Positions 1 through 7,476 are shown, counted from the stretch's first letter. The stretch: DNA of 13,264 bases from JBBSOK01 sp038259825 (GCA_038259825.1 JBBSOK010000078.1:1-13264), one strand, 5' to 3'. The notes: generated by a model not told the origin, from the sequence alone. Numbers and translations are program-made.

Positions 1-234
1 GAAATGCGAAATCTTAAAAATATTGACATGGCTTTTGTTTGTATGAATTTACCTTATACAATGACGGTGGATAAAGCTGCTGAAGCTGTGTTGGCTTTTA
101 AACCAAATACTGTTTATCCTTACCATTACAGAGGCACAGATGGATTGAGTGATGTTTCAAAATTTAAAAATCTAGTAAACGAAAAAAATAAGGATATTAA
201 GGTTACCCAATTGGATTGGTATCCTGCAAAATAA
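1..234 (+). CDS. MBL-fold metallo-hydrolase, C-terminal fragment
   Basis: This is the 3' end of a gene that begins before the window; frame 1 is open from the first base to the TAA at 232-234. The 78 visible residues resemble the C-terminus of bacterial metallo-beta-lactamase-fold hydrolases of the UlaG-like/'beta-lactamase superfamily domain' type. The landmarks are a MNLPYTM segment, then KAAEAVLAFKP, then the YPYHYRG segment, whose His is likely the last metal ligand of the fold, and a terminal DWYP. The catalytic HxHxDH core lies outside the window, so the substrate cannot be inferred. The ATG at 4-6 is internal, because the codon before it (GAA) continues the family alignment. The gene ends at a strong hairpin shared with the convergent yciO-like gene. 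Confidence 0.8.
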   Translation, partial: EMRNLKNIDMAFVCMNLPYTMTVDKAAEAVLAFKPNTVYPYHYRGTDGLSDVSKFKNLVNEKNKDIKVTQLDWYPAK

Positions 235-251
235 TATTACATACTTTAAAA

Positions 252-294
252 AAATGTCCCAAGCTCCTAAAATATTAGGAATCTTGGGACATTT
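252..294. terminator. Bidirectional intrinsic terminator between convergent genes
   Basis: A perfect 12-bp inverted repeat (252-263 aaatgtcccaag with 283-294 cttgggacattt) encloses a second perfect 6-bp repeat (265-270 tcctaa with 275-280 ttagga). Together they make one long, slightly bulged stem with a 4-nt loop. On the minus strand the stem is followed by a run of seven T (plus-strand A-run 248-254), the classic intrinsic terminator form for the leftward yciO-like gene. On the plus strand it is followed by a short T-rich stretch, so it probably also stops the MBL-hydrolase transcript. Confidence 0.85.
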
Positions 295-330
295 CTATTT
301 TACAAAATGCGCGTTTTATTTATGAGGATT

Positions 331-948
331 TCAAAGTTCTGGACTTCCTTTTCCTTCACGTATTAATACTGGTTCGGTTCCCGTTAAATCAATTATTGTC
401 GAGGGTACATTGCCACCATATCCACCATCCACGATTACATCTACCAACTTATTCCATTTTTCATAAATTAATTCTGGATCTGTTGTATATTCTATAACCT
501 CATCTTCATCTTTTATGGAGGTTGAAATTATGGGATTCCCTAATTCTCTTACTATTGCTTGCGCGATACTATTATCGGGCACACGTATACCAACTTCTTT
601 TTTCTTTTTGAAAACACTCGGCAGATTATTATTGCCCGGCAAGATAAAAGTATATGGTCCTGGCAAAGCTCTCTTTAAAAGTTTAAAAGTTGCGCTGTCA
701 ATTTGTTTTACATAATCGCTTAAGTTGCTTAAGTCTTGGCAAATAAAAGAAAATTTAGCTTTTTCCAACTTTACGCCTCTTAGCTGTGCTACTCTTTCCA
801 TAGCTCTAGTATTATTAATGTCACAACCCAAAGCGTACACAGTGTCACTTGGGTAGATCACTAAACCACCATCACGTATAATTTTCACGATTTTTTTTAT
901 GTCTTTGGGATTTGGATTATCCTCATATATTTTTATGAATTCTGCCAT
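331..948 (-). CDS. yciO: YciO/YrdC (Sua5/TsaC superfamily) protein
   Basis: This 205-residue protein consists of one YrdC domain, the fold that makes threonylcarbamoyl-AMP for tRNA t6A in TsaC/Sua5. Visible family blocks are GGLVIYPSDTVYALG (~27-42), LPGPYTFILPG (~95-105), VGIRVPDN (~118-125), GNPIISTSI and STIIDLTG (~183-190), ending VLIREGKG. Details match the YciO subfamily rather than TsaC proper: the substrate-binding KxR is replaced by a LRGVKLEKAKFSF segment, and the SxN motif reads STS. NCBI-style annotation would call it L-threonylcarbamoyladenylate synthase. E. coli YciO is a paralogue that, to my knowledge, does not replace TsaC, so the t6A role is uncertain. The ATG at 946-948 is preceded by an A-rich stretch and no Shine-Dalgarno sequence. 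The gene lies 65 bp downstream of the DUF2945 gene on the same strand and may be co-transcribed with it. Confidence 0.88.
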   Translation of the reverse strand: MAEFIKIYEDNPNPKDIKKIVKIIRDGGLVIYPSDTVYALGCDINNTRAMERVAQLRGVKLEKAKFSFICQDLSNLSDYVKQIDSATFKLLKRALPGPYTFILPGNNNLPSVFKKKKEVGIRVPDNSIAQAIVRELGNPIISTSIKDEDEVIEYTTDPELIYEKWNKLVDVIVDGGYGGNVPSTIIDLTGTEPVLIREGKGSPEL

Positions 949-1013
949 TTTTTTATTGTGAATTATAAATTCAGGATTTTGAAATTGAAACTTCTAACCT
1001 AAATTTTAAAATA

Positions 1014-1223
1014 TTATTTTCTTTCAACTTCACTTTGAAGTTTTAAAACCTTACCACCATCTTCTTGCTCAATATATAAAGCTTTATCATCTTTCGAGCC
1101 TTTCCTGGTAACCTTTGATCCTTTTATGGTTTTTGAAATTTCCTGTGTAAATGTGTCAATAACTTTTCCTGAAGCAGTACCACTGCCCCATTTCCATTTT
1201 ACTTTTGTGCCTTTTCGTATCAT
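1014..1223 (-). CDS. DUF2945 / HVA1 Tudor-like domain small protein
   Basis: This 69-residue basic protein begins IRKGTKVKWKWGSGTASGKV and continues through a KALYIEQEDGG segment to VLKLQSEVER. That is the pattern of DUF2945, the 'hypervirulence-associated protein TUDOR domain' family: a small beta-barrel of about 60-70 residues that makes up the whole protein. No catalytic residues are expected. A role in binding nucleic acid or protein is only inferred from the fold and the high Lys content. It starts at ATG 1221-1223 after an A-rich leader. It lies just downstream of the pcrA terminator and 65 bp upstream of the yciO-like gene. The length is normal for the family and nothing is missing. 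Confidence 0.8.
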   Translation of the reverse strand: MIRKGTKVKWKWGSGTASGKVIDTFTQEISKTIKGSKVTRKGSKDDKALYIEQEDGGKVLKLQSEVERK

Positions 1224-1258
1224 TTTTTTATTTTAAAAATACAAAAAAATCCATAAAA

Positions 1259-1279
1259 AAACCTCGATAAACGAGGTTT
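1259..1279 (-). terminator. Intrinsic terminator of pcrA/uvrD
   Basis: On the minus strand this is a perfect 8-bp stem (aaacctcg / cgaggttt, plus-strand arms 1259-1266 and 1272-1279) with a 5-nt loop. It is followed by a T-rich tract (seven further T just after a short interruption). It sits 25 bp beyond the pcrA stop codon at 1304, the normal place for an intrinsic terminator, and separates the helicase transcript from the downstream DUF2945 gene. Confidence 0.85.
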
Positions 1280-1303
1280 CAATTTTACAATTCTATTATT
1301 TCG

Positions 1304-3628
1304 TTATTTATTATCCAAAACCCGCAACTTTGCAAAACGCAGTAATAATTTTTTAAGTCCGCCGTTTTCAAAATCTATTTCAGCTTTAGTGTCTGCTCCT
1401 ACTCCTTCAATTTTAAGGATTATACCTTTACCAAAGCGCACGTGCTCAACATTGGTTCCTTCAGCTAAATTGGCGTCTGCAGCGCTAAAGTTTTTATTTG
1501 TGGCGCTTTCAACTGGTTTTAGCCTTCGCAACTTTCGTAATTGATCCTCCGTTGGTCCTTTTGGCCTGTTTCCAGCAACCGGTTTTGTTTGGCGTAAATT
1601 GCTTTTATCGACATCATCAAAAATATCGCTATCTATTAATGGTTTGTAGCGGTAATCATCCATTGGAGTTAGATACTCTACAAAGCTTTCATCAATTTCT
1701 TGAATAAATCGACTTGGTTCAGCATCAATTAATTTTCCCCAACGATACCGTGTTTGGGTATACGTTAAATAGGCTTGTTTTTCGGCCCTCGTGACTGCAA
1801 CATAAAACAAACGGCGTTCTTCTTCAAGTTCATCTCGGGAATTCATATTCATTCCACTTGGGAATAAATCTTCTTCCATGCCAACAATATAAACTATTGG
1901 AAATTCCAGTCCTTTTGCCAAATGTACCGTCATTAAAGCTACGCGGTCATCATCACCTTTGTCATTGTCTAAGTCTGTTGCTAAGGCAACGTCCTCCATA
2001 AATTCTGAAAGTTGTCCCGTAGCATCCGCAAGTTCTTTTTGTTCTTCAACAAAATCCCGCATACCGTTTAAAAGTTCTTCAATATTTTCAATTCTTGAAA
2101 TACCTTCAGCCGAACCATCTTTTTTCAATTCCTGCAACAAGCCTGTCTTTTTTGTTACGTGCTCAGCAATTTGAAATGTATCATAATTTTGATTCAAAAC
2201 TTGAAAACTTTGTATCATTACCACAAAGTCTTTTAGCTTATTTTTTGTGCCGCTATTTATCTTTAAATCTATTTTATCGATGTTTTGCATTACTTCAAAC
2301 ATTGAACGTTTGTAGTGGTTTGCAGCTACAATTATTTTATCTATCGTTGTTCCGCCAATGCCTCTTGCCGGATAATTTATAACCCTTTTTAAAGCTTCTT
2401 CATCTTTCGGGTTTAAAATTAATCTTAAATACGAAAGCACATCTTTTATCTCTTTTCTCTGGTAGAAACTGAGACCACCGTAAATCCTATAAGGGATATC
2501 GCGCTTTCTTAAGGCATCTTCCATCGCACGGCTCTGTGCGTTTGTTCTATATAAAATTGCGAAGTCGCCGTTGTTTAGTTGGTTATTCATCTTATTTTCA
2601 AAGATTGAACTAGCCACGTAACGACCCTCGTCTCCATCGGTCATTGTTCGGTTCACAAGAATTTTATTGCCTTCATCATTCGCTGTCCAAACAACTTTAT
2701 CAAGCCTAGTTTTGTTTTTTTCAATAATACTATTGGCAGCGTTAACAATGTTTTTTGTGCTTCGGTAATTTTGTTCTAGCCTAAAGACTTTTACATCATC
2801 GTAATCTTTTTGAAAGTTTAGAATGTTATTAATGTTTGCTCCCCGAAAAGCATAAATACTTTGAGCATCATCTCCAACCACGCAAATGTTCTGAAATTTA
2901 TCACTCAACGCCCTAACAATTAAATACTGGCTGTGGTTTGTATCTTGGTACTCATCTACCAAAATATACCGAAAACGGTTTTGATACTTCGCCAAAACTT
3001 CTGGAAAACGGGTTAAAAGCTCGTTGGTTTTTAGCAATAAATCATCAAAATCCATTGCGCCAGCTTTAAAACATCTATCTACATATTCCTTGTAAATATT
3101 TCCCAAACGCGGCATTTTTGCCATTGCATCTGCTTCTTGTAATTCTGGATTATTGAAATACGCTTTTACCGTAATCAAGCTATTTTTATAGGAAGAAATG
3201 CGACTGTAAACCTGCTTGTATTTATAAATGTCCTTATCTATATTGAAATCTTTAATGACGGCACGAATAACACTTTGCGAATCTTGCGTATCATAAATTG
3301 TAAAATTTGAAGGATAGCCCAATTTATCGGCTTCAAAGCGAAGGATTTTAGCAAAAATACTGTGAAAGGTTCCCATCCAAAGATTTTTGCCTTCGCTAGC
3401 GCCAACAATTTCCGAGATACGTTTTTTCATTTCCCTTGCTGCCTTGTTCGTAAACGTAAGTGACAAAATATTGAAAGGATCAACTCCTTTTGCCATTAGG
3501 TACGCAATACGATATGTAAGGACACGCGTTTTGCCAGAGCCTGCTCCTGCTATTACAATCATTGCACCATCCTTTTGCAGTACTGGCGCCCGTTGTGCGT
3601 CATTAAGTTGTTCTAAATATTGTTCCAA
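1304..3628 (-). CDS. pcrA: ATP-dependent DNA helicase PcrA/UvrD (SF1A)
   Basis: This is a full-length (about 774 aa) superfamily-1 3'-5' DNA helicase acting in nucleotide-excision and mismatch repair and in clearing stalled RNA polymerase and RecA filaments. With the start used here, all motifs are present: Q-motif LNDAQRAPV (~8-16), Walker A AGAGSGKT (27-34), motif II DEYQDT (225-230), motif III VGDDAQSIYAFRGA (251-264), motif IV LEQNYRS (284-290), motif V TVHLAKGLEF (567-576) and motif VI VAVTRA (610-615). The C-terminus (~725-771, VEHVRFGKG...) is the Tudor-like domain that binds RNA polymerase in PcrA/UvrD. No in-frame ATG precedes the Walker region, so initiation must be at TTG: either 3626-3628, giving MEQYLEQLN like family members and used here, or 3644-3646, adding six mostly Lys residues. 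The purine-rich AAGAAAAAGAAG just before 3628 favours the inner TTG. Confidence 0.95.
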   Translation of the reverse strand: MEQYLEQLNDAQRAPVLQKDGAMIVIAGAGSGKTRVLTYRIAYLMAKGVDPFNILSLTFTNKAAREMKKRISEIVGASEGKNLWMGTFHSIFAKILRFEADKLGYPSNFTIYDTQDSQSVIRAVIKDFNIDKDIYKYKQVYSRISSYKNSLITVKAYFNNPELQEADAMAKMPRLGNIYKEYVDRCFKAGAMDFDDLLLKTNELLTRFPEVLAKYQNRFRYILVDEYQDTNHSQYLIVRALSDKFQNICVVGDDAQSIYAFRGANINNILNFQKDYDDVKVFRLEQNYRSTKNIVNAANSIIEKNKTRLDKVVWTANDEGNKILVNRTMTDGDEGRYVASSIFENKMNNQLNNGDFAILYRTNAQSRAMEDALRKRDIPYRIYGGLSFYQRKEIKDVLSYLRLILNPKDEEALKRVINYPARGIGGTTIDKIIVAANHYKRSMFEVMQNIDKIDLKINSGTKNKLKDFVVMIQSFQVLNQNYDTFQIAEHVTKKTGLLQELKKDGSAEGISRIENIEELLNGMRDFVEEQKELADATGQLSEFMEDVALATDLDNDKGDDDRVALMTVHLAKGLEFPIVYIVGMEEDLFPSGMNMNSRDELEEERRLFYVAVTRAEKQAYLTYTQTRYRWGKLIDAEPSRFIQEIDESFVEYLTPMDDYRYKPLIDSDIFDDVDKSNLRQTKPVAGNRPKGPTEDQLRKLRRLKPVESATNKNFSAADANLAEGTNVEHVRFGKGIILKIEGVGADTKAEIDFENGGLKKLLLRFAKLRVLDNK

Positions 3629-3710
3629 ATTCTTCTTTTTCTTCAATTTGTGAAAATAACCATTGCTTTTTAAATTTGTGGGTAGAATTATATTAAATTA
3701 TCAACCGACG

Positions 3711-3722
3711 TTTCAATTGAAA
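3711..3722. promoter_or_regulatory. Perfect 12-bp palindrome in pcrA/glutamate-synthase divergent region
   Basis: TTTCAATTGAAA is a perfect dyad in the intergenic region between the divergent pcrA and glutamate-synthase-domain genes. It lies about 80 bp upstream of the pcrA start and about 135 bp upstream of the rightward start. A second CAATTGA core occurs near 3753. In such AT-rich DNA a 12-bp palindrome can arise by chance, so an operator role is only a suggestion. The rest of the gap shows no gene, RNA or strong hairpin. Confidence 0.25.
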
Positions 3723-3813
3723 ATTTACATTAATTTGACGTAAGATCTTGTACAATTGAGATAAATACCGAAAACTATTTTTCTACTTTTACAACTTCAA
3801 AATAATCTTGCCA

Positions 3814-3845
3814 TTGTTTAAGTTACGCAAATTTAAATATCTTTA
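3814..3845 (+). promoter_or_regulatory. Candidate Bacteroidota-type promoter for the glutamate-synthase-domain gene
   Basis: A -33-like TTG (3814-3816) is separated by 21 bp from TATCTTTA (3838-3845), a one-mismatch copy of the Bacteroidota -7 box TAnnTTTG. The predicted transcript would start a few bases before the ATG at 3858, giving a very short A-rich leader (aaaaaataatt). That is acceptable in this phylum, but the match is short and the DNA is AT-rich. Confidence 0.3.
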
Positions 3846-3857
3846 GAAAAAATAATT

Positions 3858-5474
3858 ATGGAAAATTTCATACACTTCATTTCTTGGATGCCTTGGTATG
3901 GTTGGATAATTTTAATTTTGATTATTGTAGCCATTCGTGATATTTTCTTTAATAAAAGGCACACAATAAGCCATAATTTTCCCGTAATAGGTCATATTAG
4001 ATATATGCTGGAAGGGATTGGACCAGAATTAAGACAATATATTGTTGCCAATAATCGCGAGGAATTACCATTTAATAGAATTGAAAGGGGCTGGATTTAC
4101 GCATCCGCAAAAAACGAAAATAATTATGAAGGTTTCGGAACGGACAGAGATATTTATGAGCCAAATTACATTTTTGTAAATAATGCAATGTTGCCTTATA
4201 AGGTAGAAGATAATCATCCAAACCATAAAGATCCTTATTTTTTACCTTGTGCAAAGGTTATGGGCGCTTATAACAAGAGAAGAAGACCTTACCGGCCAGC
4301 TTCAGTTATAAATGTTTCGGCAATGAGTTTTGGTTCACTTTCGGCACGTGCGGTTGAAAGTTTAAACCGTGGTTGTGGTCTGGCGCATTCTTTTCAAAAT
4401 ACGGGTGAAGGAGGACTTTCACCCTATCACAAAACAGGGGCAGACGTAGTTTTTCACTTTGGAACAGGCTATTTTGGGGTCAGAAATGAAGAAGGTGGTT
4501 TTTCTTTGGAAAAAATGAAAAAACTAACAGAAGATTATCCACAAGTACGCGCTATTGAGGTTAAATTAAGTCAAGGTGCAAAACCAGGAAAAGGTGGTGT
4601 TTTACCCGGTGCAAAAATAACACCGGAAATAGCAGCAATACGTCACGTACCATTAGGAAAGGATGTGCTTTCTCCTCCCACACATAGTGCTTTTGAAGGT
4701 GTTGAAGGCCTTGTAGAATTTATTGAAAATATAGCAAACGAAACTGGCTTACCCGTTGGCATAAAAAGTGCCGTTGGAAAATTGGACGATTGGGAAAAGC
4801 TTGCAAAAATTATGAAGGACACGGGCAAAGGCCCAGATTTCATAACTATCGACGGCGGTGAAGGCGGTACAGGAGCAGCACCTCCAAGTTTTGCAGATCA
4901 CGTTTCCCTTCCTTGGATTTATGCTTTTACAAACGTTTATAGAATTTTTAAAAGGCACGATCTAACGGAGCGTGTTGTTTTTATTGGTAGCGGGAAACTA
5001 GGTTTTCCTGCAAAAGCTGCAATGGCGTTCAGTTTAGGAGCAGATTTGGTAAATGTTGCTCGAGAGGCAATGCTATCTATAGGATGTATACAAGCACAAG
5101 TTTGCCATAATAATACTTGTCCAAGTGGCGTAGCTACTCAAAATAAATGGCGTCAAAGTGGAATTAATATTGAGGATAAATCAGTAAGGGCTCAATTTTA
5201 TATGAAGAATTTCAGAAAAGAATTGCTCGAAATGACACACGCCTGCGGTTATGAACATCCTGCCCAATTTGGGATGGATGACGTTGAATTAACAACAGGC
5301 GATAAAAATCTAATTAATACGTTAGCTGAAACTTTTACTTATAATAAAGTTGAAGTTCCTTTTAATTCAATGAAAGAGTTGAGTGATTGTGAATACTTGG
5401 GCGGAAATTATAATAAAAAGGAAGAGAAAAAAGAGGTTAAAAAGATGAAAGCCAAAAACGAAGTTAGATATTAA
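3858..5474 (+). CDS. Membrane-anchored FMN-binding glutamate-synthase-domain protein
   Basis: This 538-aa protein carries the FMN/(beta-alpha)8 synthase domain of glutamate synthase (GltB central/FMN domain, PF01645 type) without the N-terminal glutaminase domain or the C-terminal GXGXG domain. Visible features are an N-terminal hydrophobic helix (~14-31), SAMSFGS (154-160), KPGKGG (242-247), LSPPTHSAFE (271-280), the FMN-phosphate loop DGGEGGTGAAP (332-342), and three 3Fe-4S cysteines C410, C416 and C421 in the C-x5-C-x4-C pattern typical of GltS. The tail (~520-535) is very Lys-rich. The family is known as 'FMN-binding glutamate synthase family protein'; its real reaction and electron donor are not established, and ferredoxin-linked chemistry is plausible from the cluster. 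The start is ATG 3858. The next gene follows after 45 bp on the same strand, probably in one transcript. It is divergent from pcrA. Confidence 0.92.
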   Translation: MENFIHFISWMPWYGWIILILIIVAIRDIFFNKRHTISHNFPVIGHIRYMLEGIGPELRQYIVANNREELPFNRIERGWIYASAKNENNYEGFGTDRDIYEPNYIFVNNAMLPYKVEDNHPNHKDPYFLPCAKVMGAYNKRRRPYRPASVINVSAMSFGSLSARAVESLNRGCGLAHSFQNTGEGGLSPYHKTGADVVFHFGTGYFGVRNEEGGFSLEKMKKLTEDYPQVRAIEVKLSQGAKPGKGGVLPGAKITPEIAAIRHVPLGKDVLSPPTHSAFEGVEGLVEFIENIANETGLPVGIKSAVGKLDDWEKLAKIMKDTGKGPDFITIDGGEGGTGAAPPSFADHVSLPWIYAFTNVYRIFKRHDLTERVVFIGSGKLGFPAKAAMAFSLGADLVNVAREAMLSIGCIQAQVCHNNTCPSGVATQNKWRQSGINIEDKSVRAQFYMKNFRKELLEMTHACGYEHPAQFGMDDVELTTGDKNLINTLAETFTYNKVEVPFNSMKELSDCEYLGGNYNKKEEKKEVKKMKAKNEVRY

Positions 5475-5519
5475 AAATTAATTCAGAAAAAATATATAAA
5501 TCCTATTTCAAAAAAATAA

Positions 5520-6047
5520 ATGGAAGAATTTTCTCAAGTTTTAAGTTACGTAGCTTATTTACTACCCGCAATTGTTGTTGGAATTGTATCATATTATTTC
5601 TTTAAAGGCCATACAGCAAACGAAGAAGGCAGAAGACGGTTTTTACTACATAAAGAATCGCAAAAACATATTTTGCCAATAAGGTTGCAAGCCTATGAAA
5701 GACTTACACTTTTTTTAGAACGTGTAGATCCAACAAAATTATTGATTAGAGTTAAACCAATTTCGGAGGATTTGAACAACTATGAAGAATTGCTTATAAA
5801 AAATATCGAGCAAGAATTTGAACATAACATCTCCCAACAAATTTATATCTCGTCGGAATGTTGGAATCATATTAAAAACGCAAAAAACGCAACGTTACAA
5901 GTTATAAGAGAAAGTGCGATGAATGAAAAAGTTGCCAATGCAAATAAACTACGTGAAATGGTACTAACAATTTATATGGAAGAAATTACTCCTTCACAAC
6001 GTGCAATGCAATATTTAAAAAGCGAAATAGCCGAACTTTTTGGATAG
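5520..6047 (+). CDS. Conserved one-TM protein of unknown function (DUF7935-like)
   Basis: This 175-aa protein has an N-terminal transmembrane helix (~8-28, VLSYVAYLLPAIVVGIVSYY), a short Arg-rich stop-transfer region (RRR ~38-40) and a predominantly helical cytoplasmic part. The block PIRLQAYERLTLFLERVDP (53-71) is characteristic of a family I recognise from Bacteroidota genomes, annotated as hypothetical or DUF7935. No catalytic motif is visible. It starts at ATG 5520-5522 after an A-rich leader, 45 bp after the glutamate-synthase-domain gene, so the two membrane-anchored products are probably co-transcribed. A physical link between them is only inferred from position. The stop at 6045-6047 faces the convergent response-regulator gene across 33 bp. 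Confidence 0.75.
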   Translation: MEEFSQVLSYVAYLLPAIVVGIVSYYFFKGHTANEEGRRRFLLHKESQKHILPIRLQAYERLTLFLERVDPTKLLIRVKPISEDLNNYEELLIKNIEQEFEHNISQQIYISSECWNHIKNAKNATLQVIRESAMNEKVANANKLREMVLTIYMEEITPSQRAMQYLKSEIAELFG

Positions 6048-6080
6048 TATTTAAGAGAGAAAAATGCAATTGTTATAAAT

Positions 6081-6716
6081 CTATGGAACAAATAAATTAT
6101 TTCTAATTGCATATAAAACTAAACCAATTCTGTTTTTTATATGTACTTTTTCATAAATAGAATCTCGGTATCCTTCAATAGTTTTTGGACTCAAAAACAT
6201 AACATCTGCAATTTCTTTGTATGTCATTTCGGTACATGCGTGACCTAAAAATTCTATTTCCCGATCGCTTAAATTAATTTCTGATGGATCTTTGCTAAGG
6301 CTCCCAACCAACAGTTGGGCTATTGTATTTGTATGGTAATATCCTTTTTCCATTACGTGTGTAAGCGCCTCTTCTAAAATCTCTTTTTTGGTATCTTTCA
6401 TTAAATAACCTTTTGCGCCTGCCCGAAGCATTTTTAGAATGGTAAGTTCGTTTTCTTCAACACTTAAAGCTAAAACACGTATGTTAGGATATTTTTCTTT
6501 GAGATATTGGGTTGTCTCTATACCATTCATAATTGGCATATTAATATCCATTAATACAATATGTGGATGTTTTGTATCCTTCTTTAGCCTATCTAAAAGC
6601 TCTTGTCCGTTTTCGCAGAGATATAGCGTATTAAATTGTTCAAAATCCCCAACAAGATTTCCAATTGCTTGAGAAAGCAATGTGTGATCGTCTACAACTG
6701 CTACAGAATATTTCAT
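6081..6716 (-). CDS. NarL/LuxR-type response regulator
   Basis: This is a 211-aa two-domain regulator. The receiver domain (~3-120) keeps the acidic pair D9/D10, the phosphoacceptor D57 in VLMDINMP, the switch residue S85 in ALSV, and K107 in GYLMKDT. The LuxR-type helix-turn-helix (~148-207) shows LSDREIEFL, then YKEIADVMFLSPKTIEGYRDSIYEK, where family members usually have KTVExHRxxIxxK; here the position is EGYRDSIYEK. It is a DNA-binding transcription regulator activated by phosphorylation. It follows the histidine kinase gene after only 10 bp and is almost certainly its partner. It starts at ATG 6714-6716. It is the last gene of the lipoprotein/7-TM/kinase/regulator cluster and ends convergently 33 bp from the one-TM protein gene. 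Confidence 0.93.
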   Translation of the reverse strand: MKYSVAVVDDHTLLSQAIGNLVGDFEQFNTLYLCENGQELLDRLKKDTKHPHIVLMDINMPIMNGIETTQYLKEKYPNIRVLALSVEENELTILKMLRAGAKGYLMKDTKKEILEEALTHVMEKGYYHTNTIAQLLVGSLSKDPSEINLSDREIEFLGHACTEMTYKEIADVMFLSPKTIEGYRDSIYEKVHIKNRIGLVLYAIRNNLFVP

Positions 6717-6726
6717 GATTATTGAA

Positions 6727-7476
6727 TTAAAAATTATACGTAAGGCATAATTGAGTACCTGCTATGTTTTCTGATGTTATAACCAACGTTGCATTTATAA
6801 GTTTTGCTCTATTTGTCATATTAGTAAGACCAATACCAGCTTTCGGGGTTTTTGAATTAAAACCAACACCATCATCTATTGCCTTTATAATTAAGTTGTC
6901 ATCGGAATATTTAAGAATAACATCTAAATTTTTAGCTTTTGAATGTTTTATTGTATTCGAAAAAAATTCCTGCAAAATTCTAAAAATAATTATCTCCCGC
7001 TGGGTATCAAAATTAATTGGGATCCCAGAAATTTTTATCGTACTTTTTATAAACTTTAATCTGTTAAAACGTTCAATTTCCAAGGTTAGAGCATCAGGAA
7101 GGCTCATCTTATTTAAAGCCTCTGGATTAATCATTTTTGAAAGAGAACGCAATTCGTTAATTGCAGTACCGATTGTTTCTGAAGCTTCATCCAAATTTTC
7201 GGGTTTTTCACCGAGCATTTGGACCTGTATTTTTGCTAAAGTCATTAATTGACCGATGTTATCGTGCAATTCCCAACTTATATGACGCAGCGTTTCTTCG
7301 CGTATTTCTATTTGTGTTTTTGTAAGTTCTTTATTAAAATTTTCTTTTTCTGTTGCTTGTTCGAATAAAAGCTTATTCTTTCTAGTCGAAAATACAGAAA
7401 AAAGTATGATAACAGTAACAACCAACAAAATTGGAATGCCAATCGCTAATAATATAATTACCTCCTTTTCATCCAT
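6727..7476 (-). CDS. Minimal NarX-type sensor histidine kinase
   Basis: With the ATG at 7474-7476 this is a 249-aa kinase. It has one TM helix (~6-28), a charged, helical linker (~34-63, probably coiled coil), a HisKA_3 dimerisation/phosphoacceptor helix with H71 in RHISWELHDNIGQ, and a HATPase_c domain with N-box QEFFSNTIKHSKA (N174), DDGVGF (201-206), GIGLTNM (214-220) and a terminal GTQL. No periplasmic or cytoplasmic sensor domain is present, so it must take its signal from another protein, most simply the 7-TM product whose gene overlaps it by 19 bp. A longer version starting at TTG 7497 would add seven residues (MLHNWVS) but lacks support; the ATG is preferred. The cognate regulator gene follows after 10 bp. 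Confidence 0.92.
   Translation of the reverse strand: MDEKEVIILLAIGIPILLVVTVIILFSVFSTRKNKLLFEQATEKENFNKELTKTQIEIREETLRHISWELHDNIGQLMTLAKIQVQMLGEKPENLDEASETIGTAINELRSLSKMINPEALNKMSLPDALTLEIERFNRLKFIKSTIKISGIPINFDTQREIIIFRILQEFFSNTIKHSKAKNLDVILKYSDDNLIIKAIDDGVGFNSKTPKAGIGLTNMTNRAKLINATLVITSENIAGTQLCLTYNF

Noticed and set aside
1959..2382. Plus-strand reading frames opposite pcrA
   Set aside because: They are Ser/Phe/Cys-rich translations typical of antisense frames, lying inside a fully conserved helicase gene.
6064..6112. 8-bp inverted repeat (ATGCAATT / AATTGCAT) as terminator between convergent genes
   Set aside because: The loop is 33 nt, the stem is AT-rich, the right arm lies inside the regulator coding sequence, and no clear T-run follows; too weak to call.
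6764..7252. 162-codon plus-strand reading frame opposite the kinase gene
   Set aside because: It is antisense to an intact histidine kinase with all motifs, and its translation resembles no protein family; it is a shadow of the real gene.
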